Positions 10,356-21,012 of a stretch of 64,000 bases of DNA are shown here, piece after piece. A model generated the notes under the pieces. It did no database searches. It saw only the letters and a program-made list of their open reading frames with translations, and had not been told where the DNA came from. The stretch is from Ceratodon purpureus (lineage: Eukaryota; Streptophyta; Bryopsida; Pseudoditrichales; Ditrichaceae). How positions within the stretch are numbered: position 1 is the first letter of the stretch; each line of letters opens with the position of its first letter. The stretch spans positions 87,322,852 through 87,386,851 of the forward strand of contig CM026426.1 in NCBI GenBank assembly GCA_014871385.1, written 5' to 3'. A program made the position numbers and the translations under genes.

Positions 10356-10478
10356 TTTAGGTGTGATCGACCTAAATGACTTAATCATCATCTCTATTTA
10401 AACATGTTTTTAATGAATCAATGAACATTACTAAGTTTTCTCCTGTATGTTCGTGCATTTAGGTCCACTCGACCTAAA
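10356..10478. repeat. Two GGTC-type palindromes downstream of the gene
   Basis: Copies at 10356 (TTTAGGTGTG A TCGACCTAAA) and 10458 (TTTAGGTCCA C TCGACCTAAA) carry the new right arm and partly decayed left arms. They lie beyond the poly(A) signal near 10142, so they are flanking or in an extended 3' end. Confidence 0.8.
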
Positions 10479-11379
10479 TGACATGGGCCTCATTGTTCCT
10501 TTAAGGTGTTATTAATGATTCAATATTGATTTCCGCAAGATTGAAGTAAATGGGAGATGACGAATGTCGCCATTTCTCTGCACTCTGATTTCCCAAAATC
10601 AAGAATATCTCCCAAAATAACGAATATGGTGTTCCCATGGCTGGAAAGTCAACCCCCTTATTGTCATCACTGCCAGCGCCATAGCCACCACCCACATTCC
10701 CTCCATGAATCTTCTTGAAGATAAATTCAAAACCCCTCTTCCTACCATCAAAAATACCTTCAAAAATATTAATACTATTGCCATACATTACGCCATGTCT
10801 AACCTCCTCCACAAACGCCGCCTCAAAAACCACCAACCATTACCACAAAACCTCGACGCCCCTTAAGAATCCACTCTCACATTTCACCACATCTTTTACA
10901 CACTCTCCCTCCCCCTCTCTATGCATCCTTGCCATATTCATCCGCCTTTTTCTGTTCACTCTTCTTGCTTGTTGTCTTGGTTACCAGTGACTAAAGTGTC
11001 TACTCTCGAAAGGGGGGAGTAGATCTTTACTCTCATACCTTTGTCCTGTGGTCTCTTGCTTGGGGGTGGATCAAACAGACACTCTATTCACGTCGGTCTC
11101 CTCCGGAGTCCGAAGTTTCTCTCTCTCTCTGTGGGACATGGAATGATGTGTTATATGATTGTTGTGAGGGAGTAATTTAGTCATGCTTGCTTATGCTTGC
11201 TTATGCATCTTGAATGATGTGGATGTGGTTATTCTTACTAGGCTAAACAATGTGCATGTGGTTATTTCTAATGGACAAAATGCTTTGATTCAGTGACTGA
11301 TTCTGTATAAAATTGTTAATACTACTAATGAAGGTTTAAGATTTTGTTAGCCTACTAAAAGAAAGTTCAACATATTCAG
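10479..11379. other. Intergenic, no gene supported
   Basis: Open frames on both strands at 10501-10990 overlap each other and resemble nothing known. The plus strand is C-rich (ACACTCTCCCTCCCCCTCTC near 10900). I see no repeat or domain worth naming. Confidence 0.4.
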
Positions 11380-12330
11380 ATGGCAATTTTTGATGAAATT
11401 TGTGCACGTATAATAGGTATGAGTGAGGGAGGGAAAACTCAAGTTCATATTGCAGCTACTATCAAAGTTTTCGTTAGAAGAGCTAAGAGGTTGGTGAAAA
11501 AATCTAGAGAAACTGGAACTTACAGGCATAAATCTTGTGGTGGAAGTCACACCACAAAACTTAGTAATAGAGATGTGCGTAATATTTTGCATTTCTCAAA
11601 ATTAATTGTTGCACGTAAGTATCAGAGATTGTTAGTGTATGCCCTACTCTTATGTGTGGATGTACCATACAAAGGCTCTTACATAGAAGTGACGTTATGA
11701 GTCAAATTGCAGTAAAACCTTTTTTGACACATCGTCACATATTTCAGAGGCTGGTTTTGCTCAGAGGTATTGTGGATGGAGTGCAAAAGATTGGGTGCAT
11801 ATTATTTGGACAGATTAATCTATCTCTAAAATTGGAAAGAATTCTAGACAAGTTTGTGTTTGGAGAATTGCATATGAGCAGTATTCATCAAATTTAATAG
11901 TTCCTACTTTGAAAAGTAGACGGACTTCTTTGATGATTAAGATTGCATTTGCAAGAGGCCAAAAGTCAAATCTTGTTTTTATGCTTAAATAATAACGCTC
12001 TGCAAAGGATTTCGTGGAAGTGGTTTATGAAAGAAAAGTATTTCATTTCATGGTTAATATTCCACATGCAATGCTCATTAAAGATGGCGTGCATGTCCAT
12101 TCCAACAAAGTATGTTAAGAATGGAGACAACTACGCTTTCTTGAAAGCTCAATTTACCTGCATACTCTCTTGATCTAAATTCAATGGATAACTTGCAAAT
12201 GATTCTAAAAGATCACGTCCTATGTATAAATCATAAAGAAATTCCTATCCAAAAATCCCATGTGAAAAACAAAATTCTCCAATTCTTGAGAGGGCGTCAA
12301 AGTTGGCAGCTGTAAAGTATTTCTAACAAC
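11380..12330 (+). mobile_element. Degenerate Tc1/mariner transposase
   Basis: The first ORF (11380-11700) reads ARIIGMSEGGKTQVHIAATI and then a second helix with KRLVKKSRETGTYRHKS, the paired helix-turn-helix DNA-binding region of Tc1-type transposases. Downstream, in another frame around 11765-11925, comes YCGWSAKDWVHIIWTD followed by SISKIGKNSRQVCVWR. This is the Tc1 catalytic-core signature HxxWTDES with the first Asp retained, then the RTSLM and AFARG block. A third piece near 12070-12130 (MLIKDGVHVHSNK) matches the second catalytic Asp block. Frameshifts and stops make it inactive. Terminal inverted repeats were not found by eye. Confidence 0.75.
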
Positions 12331-12484
12331 TATCCCTTGTTAGTATCTCTTAAATATCTTTTTCTTATATCAATTTTTATTATAATTTGGTTATATGTTG
12401 TCAACATAACAATTATTTTGTGTCTAAAATTTCATGAATAAATAACAATTCTCCGGCGCTCAAGAGGGTGTCAAAGTTGGCAGT
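12281..12484 (+). repeat. Short direct repeat downstream of the Tc1 relic
   Basis: The sequence GAGAGGGCGTCAAAGTTGGCAG (about 12290-12311) recurs as AAGAGGGTGTCAAAGTTGGCAG (about 12463-12484), each preceded by AATTCTCC. The two copies are about 173 bp apart, flank an AT-rich core, and may be element ends. Confidence 0.5.
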
Positions 12485-15400
12485 AGTGTGGACACTATCT
12501 CTAGAATTGCACTAGGTGCCAATGTGGGTGTCACCCCACTGTTCAATTCATTCATGTGCATGTTGACTATTGCATAACATGCAATTTGATCTACAAAAAA
12601 TTTAGTTTTCTCAAGTATAGGTTCCTTGCTCTACTCTTCAAAATCCATAAGTTCAAGGACATTGCTTCAGGAAATTTGTAAGGGCCCACAAAAACCATAT
12701 GTGATCCACAGTGACAATGCCTATGCAATATCAATCAAATCTTGTGCACTAGATGATAGTTGCTGCAACCTTGTTTTGAATTCTGTAAGTGCTAGAAAAA
12801 TTTGTTTTGTTGTCTTTTTTAGAGATTGAGTAATATGACAATTGCGGTTGCATGACTCTTAGATGTTAAGCTTTAATGCTGTCACTATATAGAGATAGTC
12901 TAGCTTTGAAGGCATTGGCAACAATAGTGGCTTATGCACTCCAATTTTGTGTAATTGTGTTTCAATGGCTAGGAACTTATTCCTTAACATGTTCCCACAG
13001 AAGAACCTTGAAAAATGAGGAACAATTCCATGTGATGTCCTTGACTTCTATTTGTTCTCAATGATCATAGAATTATAGCTGATGTTGTACATGGGTACAA
13101 TAAACGTCTTCAAAGGCAAGATTCAAGGTGAGTTACCTCACCACATATTGTGAATTTGATGCTAAACATGTCAAGTAACTCCACAATTTTGCAAGCTCTA
13201 TGGTTGTTCTCCATATGTTTTCCTATAAGATGTACGAATTCTAGGGCTTCACGGACATCGTTACAAAATTCATGGCTACAGTGTGCGGTTTGAATGCTTT
13301 TCCTTTAGCTTGAAAAGGCAACCTTTGACAGTTAGATTACTACACGTTGGGCTAGAACATGGTACACATTTTCTTCAAGTAGCAGTTGTTTCATCGCCTA
13401 ATGCTTGTTTGGCACTACAATTTAGTTGACACCTTTGTTGGTACTACACATTTTGTGACATCTTTATCTTCTTTATATCTGATCCTAGGATACAATAAAA
13501 TGGACCAAAAAAAGTATCCAATAAAAACACTTCGTCTCTTTGAGATGCCCTAGGTGGAGCTGTAGATGCATTGTTTAGAAAATCTAAGTTGTTTTCCATT
13601 TGAAATGATCATGAATTGATAAGAGGAAGGTATAGATTCAAGTACTTGATTATTATATATTATCAATATAGATATCCATCAATGCACTAAACTTTGACAA
13701 CGTGTTTAATCAAATAATAATCAATACTTAATATAATTGTTAGGGTTTAACGCCACCAAACATCTGAACAAGAAATTTTGGATCTTTAAGATCAGATTAT
13801 AGTTCCACCATATGTTGAACAATATTAAAACAAAATGTCACAAGAAAAACATGTCTAACTATTCTCGTTTCCAGATAATCTTGTGATCTTTTTTAGAAAA
13901 TATGAAGTAGTATACTATTCGTAGATGTTAGTTATGTTTGACTCAATTGGCATTTAAAGGGTCTGATTGCTTCTATTTTCTTAGCTCAATGATCACCAAA
14001 TCAAGTTTGAGAGTAGATAGAGAAGTTAGAAAGACCATTGAAAAATAGAGGCACATCAAGAGAAAGTAGAGGTTAGAAACTAAAGACAATGTAGTGACGT
14101 CGTACAACTTGTAAAGGAAAAAGGAATGAGGTGGCAGGCTAAGTTTGAGCTTTCTTAGAGCATCTGCACCTTAACTATGAAACCTGGGCTTGGGATATTG
14201 GTTTTGGCAAGCCTGAGGCAATGACTCTGAAGGTGGGGACATGTGGACCCACACTGTTTCTTGGGAAATATCCACTCGCAATGTTCGATTGGATACATAG
14301 ATGCGAGTGAGTGGCTGCAGTTCTCGGAAGTCACAAGGCTCCTTTGCACCTTCTTCCAAGCCTTGTCATGTTGTACATTGCTTATCCACTAGAGCTACCT
14401 TCATCCTCAACTTGTGCTACTTTAAGATCCCTCATAAAGGGAGCTCTCTTTCAATTGTTGATTCATCTAGCATTCAATCTTGTCTTGTCAATTCTAATTA
14501 GTATATGTTTTCTAATCTTGATCAATGTACCAACTCTTTTCACTTTTTAATATAAAGAGCTTGGTATTTGATTCCTCTTCTCCAACCAGATAACTGAAGC
14601 AAGTCTTCTATGCGTATGCTGTACATATGATTCTGTGGATGTTGTGTGCATATTCTAGCAATATTCAAGGCTCACACTAGGTTCTTGTCTTGTCAACTCA
14701 CAATAATTTTAATCAGTAGGAGGATTAATCACTATCAGATTTTTATTTTTTATTTTTTTTTGCATTTTTCATAAAGTGCTGAAGTGGCAATATAAAATGT
14801 TATAGTAGTGCTACACATTTCAACATTCATCGACATATTACTATGCCTCAACACTTCATCACTGGTTATTTCTTACTTGTAAACCCATTGTCATGGAGAG
14901 AATATATATATGCTATTAGTACAAGATCGCAAGTTGATCGTCTACGAAGCTTGGTAACCATTGGCATTTACAGTGCCTTTCCTTCAATCCTCTTGTTTAG
15001 TACAAATCTCAAAACCTTTGATCAAATGTCTCAACCCTTTGACTATTCTCGCACATTAAACTACTTCCTTCAATTGTTATTCATAGGTTGTCTTGCACAC
15101 GTAGTACTTCAAAAGTATCTAAAATCTCTCAACGACATTCCAACAAGTCACAGTCCTTCAAATGTGTTCATCTACATTAAATAGAATGACAATGATAAAT
15201 TTCCTCGGATGTAAATTAACAATAAAAAATAAAAAATGCAAAAAGTAGGAGGGCTGAAGTATAATGGACCAGCATATATGCCATTCACAAATGTATGAGC
15301 AACATCACAAAGATAGGACATCACTAGTGTCACCGTTGCTGAACCATTGTCCGGAACATCACTAGCATTACTTGCACACTGTCCTCCCCAATGCCAACAT

Positions 15401-17366
15401 TGAGAAAGTTTTAGTCTACCAAGCATTGCACGACACCAGAGTACGTTAGATACATCAAAATCTGAAATTACGGCAAGATGATCTTGCTACATATTATAAG
15501 TCAAAGTACTAATGTTGTTACATCAGTCTAAGCAAAACAAAAAACACATAGACAATATGATTTCACATAACCCTCAAAGGTATGTGTACCCAAAAGACAA
15601 ACTAAAATGAGTGAAAATGAATAAGAGAAACATACCCCTTTTTGCACTCTGCGAAGTTTTTGCATCTTGAAAGCAAACCAAGAGCTCCAAACTCTATTTC
15701 ACGCCGTCACTCTTGAGGCGTCCCAACACCACAATTTTGCAATTGAGGCGCCTTTCCACCGAGAGCTCCAAACCACAAAAATCTTGATCTTGCATTTCGA
15801 ACCCTTGAAGGGACAACACGTGAGAATCTTATAAGTGTGGCACCTTCCTACTCAAGGCTGCAAACTCTTTTTCAGACTGACACTCTATAGGCGTCTTGCC
15901 AACTGGGATGTCCTATTCAATTTCCAAATACACTATCTCCTTAAAGAGAAATCCAAAAGATGTAATATGTTTGGAAATGAAACTCAATATTAAAGAAATA
16001 GAATTGTTTTCAAAAAATATGGATTGTTCCATACAAACTCTGAATTAGATCAAATACTAACATGTGCATGGAGAAATGTGTTAGCCTAAAATTATCAACT
16101 TCAAATACAATGTACCTTCTGTGAAATTTCCTAAATTTACCATGCACAAGGTATAATGAAGGTGCAAAGAGGTGTATAGAAGGTGTATTCAAGGCATTAA
16201 AAAGTGCATAAAAGGTGTGTAGATGGTATATATTAAAGGTATATAAAAATATATTTTTATATGTATAAAGAAAATAGAAAGAAATATTTATATGTATACA
16301 TTTCTCTATCATTACAAATAATTTTTTTATCTTTAAGATAATCTTTCCTTTGTTCATGATGCTTTCTTTATCATTTTAAACTTTTTTTTCCTTTCAATGA
16401 TATTAATATTCCCAATTTATCAAGTTTCAATTTAATTTTTTGATGATTTAGTCATCAGTGCATTATGCTAATGTAACATTTTTGTGTTTTCAGGGAATCA
16501 CACAATATTCAAAGACCAATATAATCGATATTGGCCATTTTAATGTATACTCCATTTAGCATTTTGGGACCAAAACACCACATCCACATTAACAATCATA
16601 CTTCTACGCAAAACTCTTGAAGTAACTATTTACCTCTTCTAAATAGCATACCACTTCTAAATACCATGCGCAATTAGTGTGGCCATGTTTGCACCTTGAA
16701 GACCCACACTAATCCTTGTTGTAATCAACTCTTTCCAAGCTCCGTTGGATTTGCGCAATCATGTCTACTTCCAATTATTAAAATTGCATATTACCACAAA
16801 ATCAATCAATACTTGACAATGCTAATCACTGAGAATCATCATTCAAACCTGATGCTCGGTTCCATTCGAAGTAGATACACATGAAAATGCCCATGTTTGA
16901 GCCTGCATTCTTTGCCGTACATCCTAGAACAGATTGCAATAGCCCTTCGTGCATGAGCAAAAGAATGAGTTCATAAGCCCAGTTTAAGGGCATATAAGGG
17001 TGGCATGTGCGTGCCAGCAAGGCATTGAAGAAGCATCCTACGACAAGTTTGCTTCCTCACCTTTGTATGCTTAGTTGCAGTACTTTCTAGAAACTACTGC
17101 AATGGGACTTATTCCCAAGAGCTTCAAAATGTGAAAGTAAGTGAAAACCCTCAATAAAATCCCTTCGTGAACCTCTCGTGTCCTCTCTCACTAAATAGTG
17201 CTCATGCCGTATAGTTGCTGGAAGGTTTGGAGTTCAGGTTTGCTGTTCCACATCCATTTATAGGGTTTCTTTTGGAAGGAATTGTAGTGGCTTCCAAGTT
17301 AAAGTTGTTCATACCCAGAGCAATGAACGAACTTGGTCCTCTTATTGTTTCCAAAAGCTAATAGAC
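12485..17366. other. Long AT-rich stretch without a supported gene
   Basis: Only short, unrelated open frames occur on either strand. Notable bits are T/A-rich runs near 14745 and 16200-16330, and the repeated phrase GAGCTCCAAAC near 15680 and 15760. The minus-strand ORF 16826-17020 is open but unlike anything I know. The stretch is probably old transposon debris. Confidence 0.4.
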
Positions 17367-17541
17367 ATGGCTGCAAAGAAAAATTGGGAATATGATAGAA
17401 AAGCTTTTAGAAAGAGTAACTGGAAGGATTTTGCTAGGATTTTGAATGATCATTTTTGTGATCAGGTGCACAAGACATGGACACAAGTTAGAGACAAATG
17501 GATGAAGGAGAAGAGGATATATGGTAATGATAAGGCAAAAA
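17367..17541 (+). pseudogene. Truncated Myb/SANT-like DNA-binding ORF, cut by an LTR
   Basis: The ORF reads MAAKKNWEYDRKAFRKSNWK, then FARILNDHF and VHKTWTQVRDKWMKEKRIY. Tryptophan spacing and the VRDKW motif resemble the Myb/SANT-like domain of plant Harbinger-associated and related proteins. Coding sense ends at 17541; the remaining codons of the apparent ORF come from the LTR that starts with TGTTAG at 17542. The other half of the gene is not found beyond the element, because the element is truncated at its far side. Assignment is tentative. Confidence 0.45.
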
Positions 17542-17940
17542 TGTTAGGATTCTGATTCGTCGAACGAGATTTTGTCGACACTCCAAGTGGTCATGCAATC
17601 TATCGGTACGGAAACTCAGTACTTCAGATCGTTGAACACTCTTCGGCGGGAACTACTTAGCAATGGAGCATGCTTATGGTGACAACTTGTTAATCCTGGT
17701 TATCCTGAATGTATGCTCCCAATTAACATCAATGCAGTGAGACATCACAAGAGATTAGCAGTACCGAGACTTGTATTAACACGATGCTAAGTGAGGGACA
17801 TTGCCCCCCTCATGGAGCTTTAAGCAAAGTGACTAACTGTATCTGAGCTTACTGTTATTAGTAACTGTCCTAGTATTCCGCAACCGCTAGCCAAGTAGTT
17901 TGTGGTGACCACGTCCAGCTGTTATGACGGAGTTGTAACA
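17542..17940 (-). repeat. 3' LTR of a Ty3/gypsy element
   Basis: On the minus strand this 399-bp block begins TGTTACAAC and ends CCTAACA, with the canonical TG...CA ends and a 5-bp inverted terminus TGTTA/TAACA. Immediately inside is the polypurine tract TAGAGGGGGGG (17943-17953), just downstream of the pol stop codon at 17967. The adjoining five host bases are AAAAA. Confidence 0.85.
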
Positions 17941-17966
17941 ATACCCCCCCTCTAATGTGTTGAAGG

Positions 17967-19285
17967 TTAAGATTTGAAGTGAGCCGGGGCCAGTGCTTGT
18001 GGATGGCGTTGGTGGAACTTTTCAAGCACATCCGGAGCATTTTGCAGATTTTCAGCTGATTCCCAAGAATTTTGTTCAGACCTGTACCCTTCCCAAGATA
18101 CCAAGTAATGTAGTTTCCGGCCTCGGCCTGAAAAATTTGGAATCAAGAACGTCGTGGACTTCCCATTCCATATCACATTCCGCAGGTATGGTTGGTGAGG
18201 GTGGCTTCTGTAACCGCCCATGTATTGTATCTTGTCGATATTTTTCCAGGAGTGACACGTGAAAATGTCATGAATCCGGATGTTCGAGGAAGCTTAAGCT
18301 TGTATACTACATCTGATAACTTTGAGATGATCGGAAAAGGCCCTAAAAACTTAGAAGCCAACTTCTTTGATGGTGACGTGGTCGGTATCTTGGCGTGGCG
18401 CAACAATACTTTGTCGCCCACTTGAAAGTTTGGTTGAAGCTGAAACCCACGGTCGTAATTTCGTTTAGCTTGATCCGAAGCAATCTGCATCATGATTTTG
18501 ATTTCCTCATGGATTTCCTTTAAATGTTGGATTCTTTCCTCCGCAGCCGGAACTGTTGACGAAGTTGGTGTGTCAAATGATAGTTGTGGAAGGTATCCAT
18601 ATGTCGCATAGAATGGGGAGAATCCTGTGGCGGAGTGGACAACATTATTGTATGCGAATTTTGCCAAGGGGAGTAATTCTGACCAATCATCTTGGCCGCG
18701 AGTTGTGAACATGCATAAAAATTGTTCGAGTATTTGGTTTGTGCGTTCCGTTTGACTATCTGATTGAGGATGGAATGCCGTCGTAGGACAAGGTTCAATT
18801 TGAAAAAGCTGACATAATTGTCTCATGAATTTTGAAATAAAAACCGCACCCCTATCTGAGATTATTTTGTCTAGCGTCCCATGGTGTTTGTAGACGTGCT
18901 GAAGATACAACGTGGCTGCTCCCTTAGAATCCACCGTTTCTGTTGTTGGAATGAAGTACGCCAATTTGGTGTTATTGTCGAACACCACCATGATGGAATC
19001 AAAACCACTACTTCTTGGTAATTTGACAATGAAATCCGTCGTCACCCTTCTCTAGGGTGCTTCAGCAGCTCGGATTGGTTGTAGAAGGCCATAGGAGCCA
19101 TGACGTGATGCTTTGAATCTTTGGCAGAGGTTGCATCCATCAACATATCGATTAGTATATCGCCGTAATGTTGGCCAGTAAAGCGTTCGAGATACCAACT
19201 CCACCGTTTTTCGCATGTCGTGGGTGGCCCGTGGCCAGGGTTGTCATAATAGACGGACGGGCCATAAAATTGTTGTGTAGTCACG
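17967..19285 (-). pseudogene. Ty3/gypsy pol fragment: integrase plus chromodomain
   Basis: Reading the minus strand from 19284, a frameshifted copy of the integrase zinc-binding region comes first. The main ORF from 19045 is the integrase core: the first Asp in TTDFIVKLP, FDNNTKLAYFIPTTE, the second Asp in IISDRGAVFIS, and the catalytic Glu in SDSQTERTNQI. A GPF/Y-like module follows (KLASKFLGPFPIISK). A further frameshift near 18170 leads to the chromodomain (LHYLVSWEGYRSEQNSWES), which in such elements guides integration to heterochromatin. Gag, protease, reverse transcriptase and the 5' LTR are missing, so the element is truncated near 19285. At least two frameshifts make it inactive. Confidence 0.88.
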
Positions 19286-19347
19286 GGACGGACGTGACGG
19301 ACGGTTATCGGACGGACGTGACGGACTGTTATCGGACGGACGCTTAT
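19285..19347 (+). repeat. 24-bp tandem repeat at the truncation point
   Basis: The unit CGGACGGACGTGACGGACNGTTAT occurs two and a half times (19285-19308, 19309-19332, 19333-19347). It lies exactly where gypsy homology stops and the CpG-rich array region begins. Confidence 0.8.
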
Positions 19348-19394
19348 CAGACAGGCTCCACCGCGCCAGCAAAATTACTATCCTCACAGTTTAC

Positions 19395-19815
19395 TGCTGT
19401 TTACCATAGGGGGCGCCCGTCATCGCGTCCGCGCGCGTATCCGCGCCTGCTCGCGCCTGTCAGCTGTAGTTGATCGCACCCGTCGTCTGTCTCGCGCGTG
19501 CAGTGATCACGCCTGATTACCCTCGCCCGATCAGGGTCGCCTGCGCCCGTCGGTTGTCTCGCGCGCGCGCAGTGATCGCGCCCGATTACCCTCGCCCAAT
19601 CAGGGTCGCCCGCGCCCGTAGCATAGGATGAATCTGCTCGCGCCCGTACCAGCCTGCGCGCGCCCAACCTGCTCGCGCCCACACTGTCGCCCCCGTCAGT
19701 ATAAATTGCTACCCTCCTCCACTGATTCGCACCCCCCCCCCCCCACTTTGTGCATTTTGCCTTCAACAGCTCGAGGGTAGGTGATTGCTTAGTGTTACGG
19801 TGGGTTTCACAACAA
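19395..19815 (+). promoter_or_regulatory. CGCGCCCGT array, TATA box and leader for the small ORF
   Basis: Degenerate copies of CGCGCCCGT fill 19410-19690 and include a roughly 66-bp internal duplication (CAGTGATCACGCCTGATTAC, then CAGTGATCGCGCCCGATTAC). A TATA box, TATAAA, lies at 19700-19705. At 19759 a leader, GCCTTCAACAGC then GGTAGGTGATTGCTTA, follows; it is clearly homologous to the leader at 20785. The layout array, TATA, conserved leader is what marks it as a promoter. Confidence 0.6.
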
Positions 19816-19832
19816 TTGCTGTACCGTCCAAC

Positions 19833-20237
19833 ATGAATTCCAACGCATGCAATTGCCAACAAACCAAGTCGTACATGAGTTTAATGAATGGTGCCACCCC
19901 ACCGGGCACTGCGCAGCAAACGGACACAATTATTTGGTCAATGCTGGAGCGACTCCGGAAACTGATCGAGTTGTTCGAGGATTGGATCTCTTGCCGTGAC
20001 AAATTGGTGGCCTACGCAAAGAATGGACGCCCTCTGCCTCCAACCACTTAAAAGCAGTTGGCAATCCAAGCAACTGTCGAAGAACTTGACTGTGAGATTG
20101 GCGATCTCATCAAAGAACTGAAGAAGGAGATGGCAATACTTTGTGTCCCCAATATTGTCTTGAGTGCTCAAACAAACCATTTCGAGACGCACTTGAAAGA
20201 CCTAGAGGACTGGTACCTAGAGTGCATGGCACTGTAA
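19833..20237 (+). pseudogene. Small ORF with one in-frame stop, function unknown
   Basis: From ATG 19833 the frame reads MNSNACNCQQTKSYMSLMNG, continues through a helix (MLERLRKLIELFEDWISCRD), and meets TAA at 20049-20051. The same frame then stays open for 61 more codons (KQLAIQATVEELDCEIGDLI and on) to a TAA at 20235-20237. The downstream part is again helical and acidic with heptad spacing, so the stop most simply replaces CAA in one coiled-coil protein of 134 codons. It sits 130 bp behind a TATA box and shares leader sequence with the larger gene at 21013. No family is recognised. Confidence 0.45.
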
Positions 20238-20365
20238 TTGACATTACAATGAAGTGATTAATTTTCAAAATAAATAAAGTATTTTTTTAACCCTGAATTT
20301 GCAAGTTCTCTTTGGTTTACTTTGATATTTAACAAAGTTCTAGTTTGTGGTGGCGCCTGTTTTCG
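20238..20365 (+). other. 3' flank of the small ORF
   Basis: Contains AAATAAATAAAG at about 20268-20279, a plausible poly(A) signal, then ordinary sequence up to the next CpG-rich array. Confidence 0.35.
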
Positions 20366-20840
20366 GGAACGCGCGCGCCCGTCCTGGACCAATGCTCGAG
20401 CCCGTCCATCCAGCGATCGCGCCTGTGCAATTCAGATCGCGCCCGATCAATATCCGCGCGCCCGCGACGACGTCCACGTGTGCGCCCCTTCGGTACCCGG
20501 ACGACGCCCGCGCGCGCCCGATGAAGACTGGATCGCTACCCGCGCGCGCGCGGTAAAACCCGCTCGCGCATATCATATACCCACCATGGGAACCGCTCGC
20601 GACCGTTGATACCTGCGCGGGCGTGGAAATATACACGGCCGAAATCCCGCCTTCGCTGCCCGCGCGCGCCCGTAGGGTCTCTGCTCGAGCCCATAGCAGG
20701 ATGCTCACGCCCGTTCCCTGGCGCTCGTGACTATAAAAGGGCGATCCGCCTCCTCATTTTGCACTCCCTTCCTTTGAGCACCTCGCCTTCAACAGCCTCC
20801 GGGTAGCTGATTGCTTGGTACTCAGGTGGGTCCCAACATT
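20366..20840 (+). promoter_or_regulatory. CGCGCCCGT array, TATA box and leader for the coiled-coil/RING-like gene
   Basis: Array 20366-20722 holds repeated CGCGCCCGT, GCTCGAGCCCGT and CGCGCGCCCGA forms in the plus orientation. TATAAAA lies at 20732-20738. The leader at 20785 (GCCTTCAACAGC then GGTAGCTGATTGCTTG) matches the leader at 19759, with 53 bp versus 59 bp from TATA to leader. The promoter unit was therefore duplicated about 1.03 kb apart. Confidence 0.65.
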
Positions 20841-21012
20841 TTCACACTTGTTATCGCTTTTATTCTTCAGGATTCTATGGTAGTTGTGTGGTACTTTTGA
20901 GAATATTGTAGATGTTTATAATTTGTAAATGTGATTGAGGTTTTGGGGTAGTCGTAGGCTTTTAATTTTGCACTTTTGGAAGACTTCGAAGAACAATCTA
21001 CCTTGAGCAGAT

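Noticed and set aside
2836-10478. Direct transfer of a bacterial parABS system
   Set aside because: There is no ParA-like ATPase, the ParB-like motif is partial, and the gene is intron-rich. Only a functional analogy is kept as a hypothesis.
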